Notes under the pieces: generated by a model | Databases searched by the model: none | Told to the model about the DNA's origin: nothing | The model's input: the letters and a program-made list of their open reading frames with translations, nothing else | Part shown: positions 51,101-58,507 of the stretch, piece by piece | How the letters are laid out: each line of letters opens with the position of its first letter | Position numbering within the stretch: the stretch's first letter is position 1 | Assembly: GCA_028284195.1 (NCBI GenBank) | Contig: JANQSE010000006.1 | Location: 620,001 to 684,000 of the forward strand | DNA from: Balneola sp. | GTDB lineage: Bacteria; Bacteroidota; Rhodothermia; Balneolales; Balneolaceae | Direction: 5' to 3' | DNA length: 64,000 nt | Translations under genes and position numbers: made by a program

Positions 51101-52569
51101 ACTTTAAGAAAAGCTTTTATACAAAAATCTCAACAGCATTTTTAGTACTGGTTTTAGCACTTGGGATTTCGTTCGCTTATCTCGGGGTTTCATCTTCATT
51201 AATGTTTGTTGAAGAAACCGGACAAAAAGTAAGTAAAATGCTCGCAGCCGATATGGCTCCTCATTTCCAGCCTTATTTAATGGATTCCATTGATGGTGAT
51301 AAGATCATCGAGCAGATTCAATATTTAAATGGCATTAACCCACAGATTGATATTTATCTGCTGGGCAGTAATGGAATGATAAAATGGTACTACCCAAGCC
51401 AAAATCCTGAAGCTGAAATTCAAATAGATCGTGTAAACACAAAACCATTGGATGAGTTTCTGGCAAATAACACCCTTCCCATATATGGGGATGACCCATT
51501 GAATGCCGGAGTACAAAAACCATTTTCGGTAGCGCCAATTTCAATTATGGGTAGCACCGGCTGTTATTTGTATGTAATACTTTCCGGTCAACAGTTTGAT
51601 GAAGCTGCTGCCATGGTTCAAAACAGTTATATCCTGCAAAATACTTTTATCGGCCTCGCTTTGATATTAGCTGTTACACTGGTTCTGGGTTTAATTGTCT
51701 TCCGATTGCTAACAGGGCGATTACGCCACGTAAGCGAAACTGTTAAGTCTTTTGAACAAGGTCAATTAGAGAAAAGGGTAACTGTAAATTCAGAAGATGA
51801 AATTGGATTGCTTGGCACTTCATTTAATCAAATGGCGGATACATTAGTGGCCAATATGAATGAGATCAAACAAATTGATAAGCTCAGAAGAGAACTGGTA
51901 GCCAATGTATCTCACGACTTGCGCAGCCCCCTTGCTTCTATTCAAGGATACCTAGAAACAATTTTGAGCAAAGAACCGGAAATCGATCCCCAGGAACGTT
52001 CAAAGTATTACGAAACGGTACTAAGAAATACTAAAAAGCTTGGTTCTCTGATAGAAGAGCTGTTTGAACTGTCAAAATTTGATGCAAGAGATGTACAACC
52101 AGACATGGAGCCTGTTTCTATGGCTGAACTGGCTCAAGATTTGGTACAACAATTCAAACCTATTGCAGAACAAAAGGGTATTACACTCCAGGCCGTTTTA
52201 CCGGATGAGCCTGTAAACCTTGTTTATGCCGATATAGCTTTAATGGAACGTGCTATATCAAACCTGATTGATAACGCACTGAAACATACGCCTGAAGGTG
52301 GAATTGTTTCCATCATTTCTTCTAATGAAAATGAGAATGTGAGCTTCACTATTTCGGATACCGGTAAAGGTATTGCTGAGGAAAATATCCAACGAATCTT
52401 TGATCGCTTTTACCAGGAGGACCCAAGCAGAACAGTTGGCTCAGGGGCCGGGCTAGGGTTATCTATTGCCCAAAAGATCCTTGAGCTCCACGGTTCCAAA
52501 TTATTGGTGCAAAGTGGTATTGGAAAAGGCACCTCTTTTAACTTTGTACTATCTCCCAAAGTAGCTTAA
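51097..52569 (+). CDS. Sensor histidine kinase with HAMP domain
   Basis: A 490-residue membrane kinase. Two helices (about 10-30 and 183-203) enclose a periplasmic sensor of about 150 residues. HAMP follows (about 204-256), then HisKA with NVSHDLRSPL (His273) and HATPase_c with NLIDNALKHT, DTGKGI and GSGAGLGLSIAQKI. It forms a two-component pair with the overlapping upstream regulator. The sensor fold is like dCACHE/PAS periplasmic domains in size, but the ligand cannot be predicted. Confidence 0.93.
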   Translation: MNFKKSFYTKISTAFLVLVLALGISFAYLGVSSSLMFVEETGQKVSKMLAADMAPHFQPYLMDSIDGDKIIEQIQYLNGINPQIDIYLLGSNGMIKWYYPSQNPEAEIQIDRVNTKPLDEFLANNTLPIYGDDPLNAGVQKPFSVAPISIMGSTGCYLYVILSGQQFDEAAAMVQNSYILQNTFIGLALILAVTLVLGLIVFRLLTGRLRHVSETVKSFEQGQLEKRVTVNSEDEIGLLGTSFNQMADTLVANMNEIKQIDKLRRELVANVSHDLRSPLASIQGYLETILSKEPEIDPQERSKYYETVLRNTKKLGSLIEELFELSKFDARDVQPDMEPVSMAELAQDLVQQFKPIAEQKGITLQAVLPDEPVNLVYADIALMERAISNLIDNALKHTPEGGIVSIISSNENENVSFTISDTGKGIAEENIQRIFDRFYQEDPSRTVGSGAGLGLSIAQKILELHGSKLLVQSGIGKGTSFNFVLSPKVA

Positions 52570-52572
52570 TAA

Positions 52573-52603
52573 AAAACCTGATTATTAATTATAACCAGGT
52601 TTT
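52573..52603. terminator. Intrinsic terminator after the kinase gene and tRNA
   Basis: An 8-bp stem AAAACCTG/CAGGTTTT (52573-52580 with 52596-52603) with a 15-base loop. On the minus strand a run of six T follows, ending tRNA-Leu transcription; on the plus strand it closes the two-component operon with a weaker T-run. Confidence 0.65.
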
Positions 52604-52611
52604 AATACTTG

Positions 52612-52693
52612 TACCAAAGGTGGGAATCGAACCCACACTCCCGAAGGAACACGATTTTGAGTCGTGCGCGTCTACCAATTCCGCCACTTTGGC
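52612..52693 (-). tRNA. tRNA-Leu (anticodon CAA)
   Basis: The minus strand folds into a class II tRNA: acceptor GCCAAAG with CTTTGGT (a G-T first pair), discriminator A, D-arm with TGGTAGACGCG, anticodon stem CACGA/TCGTG around loop CTCAAAA giving CAA (reads UUG), a variable arm TTCCTTCGGGA and T-loop GGTTCGATTCC. CCA is not encoded. Confidence 0.93.
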
Positions 52694-52943
52694 TAAACGG
52701 GCTGAAAAGATACGAGTACTCCAATACAAATCGCAAAGAAGAATTCTTAGTTAGTGATTGTTTGAATAAAAAAGTTGGCGAGTAGCAAAAGTACATAAAA
52801 GCTATTCCTGCCTATCCACTGTATTTGTACTTGGGAAAGTGAAAATCAAGATTTTTACTATTACACTATTCTTTATGCTTTTAATAAAATCCAGGTTCCA
52901 AGCCTTCACCGTAGAATGACCTTGCTTTTATTTCTTATTGTCG

Positions 52944-53954
52944 CTATTCGTACCCATCCGGATTTTCTGACTGCCATTTCCATACATCTTTGCACATCTC
53001 TTTAATTCCTCTTTCTGCTTTCCAACCCAATTCTTCTTCTGCTTTGGTAGGATCTGCATAGCAGGCAGCAATATCCCCCGGCCTTCTCGGGGCGATTTTG
53101 TAATTCACAGTTTTTCCAGAAGCCTCTTCAAATGCTTTAACCATTTCCAGTACACTTGTTCCCTTACCAGTACCCAAATTATAAATAACCAGCCCGGGAT
53201 TCGATTCAAGTTTTTCTATGGCTTTTAAATGGCCAATTGCCAGATCAACCACGTGGATATAATCACGAACCCCGGTTCCATCGGGTGTAGGATAATCATC
53301 ACCAAAAACAGAAAGCTGACCTAGTTTACCAACTGCTACCTGAGAAACGTATGGCATAAGATTATTGGGAATATCATTAGGATCTTCACCAATCAAACCG
53401 CTTTTATGAGCACCAACAGGGTTAAAATATCGAAGCAAAGCAATATTCCAGCTATCATCAGATATATAAAGATCTTTCATCATGTATTCGATAAATAGCT
53501 TAGTTCTCCCATAAGGATTGGTAGCCGATAAAGGAAAACCCTCAGTAATTGGTACAGTCTCAGACTCACCATAAACAGTAGCAGATGAACTAAATACAAT
53601 GCTTTTTACTGCATGCTTTTTCATTAACTCACAAAGAACCAGTGTACTGTCAATGTTGTTTTGATAGTACATCATTGGTTTTTGAACAGACTCCCCTACC
53701 GCTTTATATCCTGCAAAATGGATCACCGCATCAATCTTGTGGGCTTCAAATACTTTATTCAACGCTTCTTTATCGAGCAAATCAACATTGTAGAATACAG
53801 CTTCTTTGCCTGTAATTGATGCCACTCTTTTCAACGACTCTTCGCTGCTGTTTGAGAGGTTATCAACAACAATTACTTCATTGCCTCTCTCGAGCAGTTC
53901 CAACACCGTGTGGCTGCCAATATACCCTGCTCCTCCTGTTACTAAAATCGCCAT
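52944..53954 (-). CDS. galE: UDP-glucose 4-epimerase
   Basis: A 336-residue short-chain dehydrogenase-type epimerase interconverting UDP-glucose and UDP-galactose. NAD binding: [12 protein letters not shown] (5-16). Catalytic residues: Ser122-124 in [10 protein letters not shown], and Tyr148/Lys152 in [11 protein letters not shown]. The segments [19 protein letters not shown] and DYIHVVDLA are diagnostic of GalE. Supplies galactose for surface polysaccharide. It is a single gene between tRNA-Leu and a divergent surface protein. Confidence 0.95.
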   Translation of the reverse strand: MAILVTGGAGYIGSHTVLELLERGNEVIVVDNLSNSSEESLKRVASITGKEAVFYNVDLLDKEALNKVFEAHKIDAVIHFAGYKAVGESVQKPMMYYQNNIDSTLVLCELMKKHAVKSIVFSSSATVYGESETVPITEGFPLSATNPYGRTKLFIEYMMKDLYISDDSWNIALLRYFNPVGAHKSGLIGEDPNDIPNNLMPYVSQVAVGKLGQLSVFGDDYPTPDGTGVRDYIHVVDLAIGHLKAIEKLESNPGLVIYNLGTGKGTSVLEMVKAFEEASGKTVNYKIAPRRPGDIAACYADPTKAEEELGWKAERGIKEMCKDVWKWQSENPDGYE

Positions 53955-54116
53955 GTTTTTCCTTTTCGATTATGACTAAAGTTTATGGCTTTGTTTTCTT
54001 CAAACCAAAGAAATGATTTAAATGAAGAAAAAATTTATGACCTATAGAGAAACAATTCTTCGATAACCCCGTAGCCATGCTCGAAATTTTAATCTCCTCT
54101 TTCATTTATATCATTT

Positions 54117-55601
54117 ATGAAAAAATTCTCTTCATTTTTCTTTTTTTCGTTCACTTTAGTGCTTCTTTTATCTTCTAATGCAATTTCTCAAAATTCATAC
54201 GATCGATATGGAGACCTTAAATACAGAAAATGGCGAGTAACACTTTTTCCGCCTCTCGGTACCAATGGAATTGCCGCCCCTAAATACACAGCTAAGTATT
54301 CTATAAATTTACTAGGCGGGTATCATGGAGGATTGGATGGTTTTGAGCTTGGAACCCTTATCAATTATAACAAAGAATATGCAAGTGGTTTCCAGATTGC
54401 TGGTTTAGCGAATGCTACAGGTGGGAATCTGGAGGGCGTTAACATTGCCGGTTTGGGTAATTTTTCGAGGAGCAACATGTCTGGAATACAAGTATCTGGT
54501 TTAACTAATTTCTCAGGTGGATCGTTAGAAGGCCTTCAGGCAGCAGGGGGAATAAATTTTTCTTCCAGGGGTATGAGCGGGCTTCAAGCTGCTGGTTTGG
54601 CGAATATCAGTAAAGATGATATTGACGGGCTGCAAGCTGCCGGTGCTTTTAACTATTCAAATGGGTTCCTCTCAGGATTACAAGGTGCGATTGGAGCTAA
54701 CATTGCCAGAGGAAGTGTGGAGGGGCTTCAGGCATCAGGTTTTTTAAACTTTGCGGGGAATGATCTTTCAGGACTACAAGCAACGGGCGGTGGTAATATT
54801 GCTTTAGATGATATGGAGGGATTAATGTTTTCAGGGCTTTTTAATATTGCTACAGAATATTCAAGCGGCCTTTTGATCACAGGCGGTGTTAATTTTTCAA
54901 GATATCAGGAAGGGTTAATGATTTCTGGTGGGGTAAATGTTTCTCAACAAATGGAAGGGCTTCAGATTGGGGGAGCTTTTAACTATGCAACCAGAGCTAC
55001 CGGAATGCAGATTGGAATAATTAATGTAGCTAAAGAATTTGAAGGCGCTTCTGTGGGAGCATTAAGCCTCTATGGAAATGGACGAAAGAACATTGATGTG
55101 CGCTATGCTGATGCAGGATTTACCGATGTTGGTATTACAACAGGAACACACCGTGTGTATAACATGGTCGTTTTTGGATACAATACTTCGTTAGATAGAA
55201 ATGTGTACAGGATTGGTGTAGGTGTTGGTCTTGAAAAGAATATCAACGATTCTTTCCAAAAAATTGAAAGTGAAAAGCTTTTTGTGAACCAGGAATTCAC
55301 GGTTCTTCATCATTTTGAAGAGAATTGGTCAAAAAGAACCAATCTTATTTTTTCGTACAAATATCTGCTAGGTAAAAGATTTGCATCCGGGTTTTCAGTT
55401 TATGGAGGGCCATCCTACAACATTCAGGTTACAAGAGTAAACGGGGCCAACGATTACACTTGGTATAGCTTATGGAGCCCTGAGTGGAAAGGACGCCAGT
55501 ACAGAATGTGGGTTGGATTTAATATTGGTATCCGTTTCTTCAAGCAAAAAAACCTTCCTCCTCTTGATGATTATGAATTTACGTACGAAAATGATTTCTA
55601 A
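54117..55601 (+). CDS. LA_2272-like surface repeat protein
   Basis: A 494-residue exported protein with a signal peptide ending near ISQ (about 25). Residues about 85-320 contain about 14 tandem units of 17-20 residues with the pattern G(L/M)Q(A/V)(A/S)G..N(F/I), for example SGLQAAGLANISKDDIDG, typical of the LA_2272/LA_2273 surface repeat proteins. These repeats probably form stacked short strands, a beta-solenoid or beta-barrel. The last 150 residues (after GTHRVYNMVVFGYN) look like an outer-membrane beta-barrel or sandwich. Function unknown. Confidence 0.75.
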   Translation: MKKFSSFFFFSFTLVLLLSSNAISQNSYDRYGDLKYRKWRVTLFPPLGTNGIAAPKYTAKYSINLLGGYHGGLDGFELGTLINYNKEYASGFQIAGLANATGGNLEGVNIAGLGNFSRSNMSGIQVSGLTNFSGGSLEGLQAAGGINFSSRGMSGLQAAGLANISKDDIDGLQAAGAFNYSNGFLSGLQGAIGANIARGSVEGLQASGFLNFAGNDLSGLQATGGGNIALDDMEGLMFSGLFNIATEYSSGLLITGGVNFSRYQEGLMISGGVNVSQQMEGLQIGGAFNYATRATGMQIGIINVAKEFEGASVGALSLYGNGRKNIDVRYADAGFTDVGITTGTHRVYNMVVFGYNTSLDRNVYRIGVGVGLEKNINDSFQKIESEKLFVNQEFTVLHHFEENWSKRTNLIFSYKYLLGKRFASGFSVYGGPSYNIQVTRVNGANDYTWYSLWSPEWKGRQYRMWVGFNIGIRFFKQKNLPPLDDYEFTYENDF

Positions 55602-55677
55602 ATCAAATTTTATACATCTGTGAAACAAAACGCTTTGTATTCTTGTTATGTTGACGGTGAATTAAAAACGAAAAGAT

Positions 55678-56235
55678 ATGAAGAAATTAATCCCACTATT
55701 GTTACTTGGAGTGATAGGTTTAACACTTATTGCTGTAAGTTCTCATAAAGAAGTAAATGCGCACTCTGAACACGATCATTCAGAAAACCTAATGTTCGAA
55801 ACATCCCAGCCTGATCCCGAAAAAAAATACCCTTACCAAAAATCAAAAGCAGAGTGGAAACAAATTCTCACTCCAAAACAGTACAAGATATTAAGAGAAA
55901 AAGGTACTGAAGCTCCCTGGTTTAACGAGTACAATGATAACAAGAAAGAAGGCTTGTATGTTTGTGCAGGGTGCGGGCAAAAACTATACAGTTCGGAACA
56001 TAAATATAACAGTCGTACCGGATGGCCCAGCTTTTGGAAACCATTGGCAGACAGTTTAGTAGCTGAAGAAATAGACAAAAGCTATTTTATGACGCGAACC
56101 GAGATTGTTTGCTCTAATTGTGGAGGCCACCTGGGTCATGTATTTGATGACGGCCCGGAACCCACCGGTTTACGTTATTGCATGAATTCTGCAGCAATGA
56201 AATTTATTCCTAAAGAAGAAATAGCAGATAAATAG
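55678..56235 (+). CDS. msrB: Peptide-methionine (R)-S-oxide reductase, exported
   Basis: A 185-residue MsrB that reduces methionine-R-sulfoxide in damaged proteins. An N-terminal helix/signal (1-28) and a His/Glu-rich spacer precede the domain. Structural zinc is held by CAGC (96-99) and CSNC (145-148); catalytic Cys168 is in RYCMNS; GWPSFW and GHVFDDGP are conserved. The export signal suggests repair of cell-envelope proteins. A strong terminator follows at 56269. Confidence 0.95.
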   Translation: MKKLIPLLLLGVIGLTLIAVSSHKEVNAHSEHDHSENLMFETSQPDPEKKYPYQKSKAEWKQILTPKQYKILREKGTEAPWFNEYNDNKKEGLYVCAGCGQKLYSSEHKYNSRTGWPSFWKPLADSLVAEEIDKSYFMTRTEIVCSNCGGHLGHVFDDGPEPTGLRYCMNSAAMKFIPKEEIADK

Positions 56236-56268
56236 AGCTAGTTCTGATTTTTAGAATTGACTATACTC

Positions 56269-56297
56269 AAGGCGGGCAAATTGTCCGCCTTTTTTAT
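56269..56297 (+). terminator. Intrinsic terminator of msrB
   Basis: Stem AAGGCGG/CCGCCTT (56269-56275 with 56285-56291), extended by two inner pairs around loop AAATT, followed by six T. It lies just before the next gene's ATG at 56317, supporting that later start over the frame open from 56257. Confidence 0.88.
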
Positions 56298-56316
56298 TGA
56301 ACCAATTTTCTTTTTT

Positions 56317-56847
56317 ATGGCAGAACAAGCAAGAACTTTACTTGAAGCGGATTTCAACCCAAAAATAAAAGCCTACTTACTTTGGTATGGAGCATTCATC
56401 TTATTTATTAGCCTGATAACCATTCCTGCTATTCCTTTTTGGTTCATTATTGCTCCTTTTTTTGTGAATAAGTACTTCGACCGGCTACACTGCGAGCTTA
56501 CCACGCGATCATTAAAGTTTAGTAAAGGCTACATTTTCAAAACCGAAAAAACCATCCCTCTGGATAAGATCCAGGATCTTACTTTTAAAGAAGGCCCCCT
56601 TTTAAAAGCTTTTGGGTTAAGTATTCTCAGGATTGAAACAGCTGGAAATTCTGCTGCCGGATCTCCAGATCTAACACTGATAGGAATTGTGAACGCAGCT
56701 GATTTTAGAAATAAAGTATTTGACCAACGTGATATTGTTACAGAAAATATTTCTTCGCCCGCTCCTAACGATTCAGAGAATATGCTTTCAGTGCTTAAAG
56801 AGATCAGAGATTCTTTAAAGAAAATTGAAGATAAAAGCAGCGTTTAG
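56317..56847 (+). CDS. Bacterial PH-domain (YdbS-like) membrane protein
   Basis: A 176-residue protein: two helices (about 20-55, forming a hairpin in the membrane) followed by a bPH_2 domain (about 60-145: LTTRSLKFSKGYIFKTEKTIPLDKIQDLTFKEG in parts, LRIETAGNS, IGIVNAADFR) and a polar tail. The segment KTIPLDKIQDLTFKEG is the recognisable YdbS core. Role unknown. The end overlaps the converging transporter gene by four bases. Confidence 0.8.
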   Translation: MAEQARTLLEADFNPKIKAYLLWYGAFILFISLITIPAIPFWFIIAPFFVNKYFDRLHCELTTRSLKFSKGYIFKTEKTIPLDKIQDLTFKEGPLLKAFGLSILRIETAGNSAAGSPDLTLIGIVNAADFRNKVFDQRDIVTENISSPAPNDSENMLSVLKEIRDSLKKIEDKSSV

Positions 56848-58331
56848 CCTGTTGTACCAGCAGCCACCAGTTTTTTGTTGAACACTTTTACTAAAAAGAT
56901 TGCTAACGCCCATTGTATGAGAACGGTAGCAACTGAAAAAGCACTTAGAGGATTGTACCAGGTATCCGGGGCATATTCGGTAGCACTTAAAAACATCCAC
57001 CATCCCAAAAGTGTAACCACTTCGACCGGAACCACATATTTTAGTATAATCTCCCACCAAGGCCCCAAAGTGGTACTTCGTTCTTCGGTATTAACCAGTT
57101 CAGTCCTGAACTTAGTTACCCCATAGTTAATTACTGCATAACTTATAAATGCTCCTGAAACCATCAAACCAACACCCCACACAAAATCCTGGTTTGCAAA
57201 GAAATTCAGGTTCATTGCCGAAGGAATTCCAAAACCAAAGCCAGCTAGGCAAATAATACCCGTTGCTTTTTTACGGGTGGCCCCTGCATCTACAAATACT
57301 TTAACTGCTAATTCTATCATTGAGATTAAAGAACTGAACGCAGCAAATGTAAGGCCCAGGAAAAACAAAACAGAGAAGATTCCCCCACCCCCCATAGTAG
57401 CAAATAACCGAGGCATCCAGATAAATGTTAAACCCGTGGAAGCCGGGCCCGATGTTTTCATTACATCCAGAATTTCGGTGTTGCTCATGGTCGATCCCAA
57501 CGTACCGAATACAGTTGAAAAAATAATGATGGCAGCAGTTATAGAAACTATGTTATTTCCAACCCCGGTTTGGAAAGCACTAATTGTAATATCATCTTGT
57601 TTACGCATATAAGCTCCGTAAGTGAGGATCAAACCCCAGGCTGCTCCGGTATCCCACGCATTTTGCGTGAGTGCCTCAAGCCAAAGTTTTGGGTTGGCAA
57701 GATCGCTCCAATCCGGAGTAAACAAATATTGAATTCCGGTGCCGCTGCCTTCAAGTGTTAATGCCTTTACCAAAGAGATAACCAAAACAAGCAATAAAGA
57801 CGGAATCAGAATCTTATTCACTTTTTCAATGGACTTAATTCCTTTAAGAATTACGTACCCTCCAAGCAGCATTACCACACCATGCGTAACTATTGGCCAG
57901 TTCGAGGCCTGGAATGTATTCCAAATCCCTAGTGCCTGGTCAGCTGTTTCGGGAAGCGGGCTAAAAATGGATTGGCTTAAATAATACAAGCACCACCCGG
58001 CAACCACGCTGTAGTAAAACATTATAGCTGTTGCAACAAAACCAACAAATCCACCCATCCATCCTTTTTTCTCACCTATTAGTTTAGAAAAAGATTGAAC
58101 GACCCCTTTACGCCCGTTTCTGCCAATCCCGTACTCAGCAATTATTAACGGCACCGACCACATAAACAAAAATATAACCCACGCAAGTAAAAAAGCCCCT
58201 GCCCCATCCTCACCACCATTTTGAGCTGCAATTCTGGGAAAACGCCAGATGTTTCCTGTACCAACGGCTATACCGAGCACACTTAAGATCATTCCGAGTT
58301 TGGAGGAAAAAACTTCTTTTTGATTGTCCAT
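56844..58331 (-). CDS. Sodium-dependent NSS-family transporter
   Basis: A 495-residue member of the neurotransmitter:sodium symporter family (LeuT/TnaT/MhsT-like) with 11-12 helices. Signature: LGMILSVLGIAVGTGNIWRFP (helix 1, sodium site) and EDGAGAFLLAWVIFLF. The substrate is probably an amino acid. Helix 6 holds the SLLVLVISLVKALTLEG and QNAWDTGAAWGLILTYGAYM segments. It stands alone, convergent with the PH-domain gene. Confidence 0.93.
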   Translation of the reverse strand: MDNQKEVFSSKLGMILSVLGIAVGTGNIWRFPRIAAQNGGEDGAGAFLLAWVIFLFMWSVPLIIAEYGIGRNGRKGVVQSFSKLIGEKKGWMGGFVGFVATAIMFYYSVVAGWCLYYLSQSIFSPLPETADQALGIWNTFQASNWPIVTHGVVMLLGGYVILKGIKSIEKVNKILIPSLLLVLVISLVKALTLEGSGTGIQYLFTPDWSDLANPKLWLEALTQNAWDTGAAWGLILTYGAYMRKQDDITISAFQTGVGNNIVSITAAIIIFSTVFGTLGSTMSNTEILDVMKTSGPASTGLTFIWMPRLFATMGGGGIFSVLFFLGLTFAAFSSLISMIELAVKVFVDAGATRKKATGIICLAGFGFGIPSAMNLNFFANQDFVWGVGLMVSGAFISYAVINYGVTKFRTELVNTEERSTTLGPWWEIILKYVVPVEVVTLLGWWMFLSATEYAPDTWYNPLSAFSVATVLIQWALAIFLVKVFNKKLVAAGTTG

Positions 58332-58507
58332 TCTAAAAAACTTGTTAATTAAAAAATACCTTTCAACGGCTGCCGTTTATTGCACTGAAGTTTTCTATCT
58401 TCATGTTTCTACATTTTGAATAGAAAGTGGCTATGCCTATCATTGCATGCCAAGCATAACGGTAAAAAACGACTATCCAAAAAACAATTTCACGAGCCAT
58501 ATTTTCG

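Noticed and set aside
52602-52796. 64-codon minus-strand frame
   Set aside because: It reads through tRNA-Leu.
54400-55000. Periodic repeats that could suggest a CRISPR or satellite
   Set aside because: Periodicity of 51-60 bases is in-frame protein repetition with no conserved spacer/repeat boundary.
56257-56316. Longer N-terminus for the PH-domain protein
   Set aside because: It would be coded through the msrB terminator hairpin; the ATG at 56317 is preferred.
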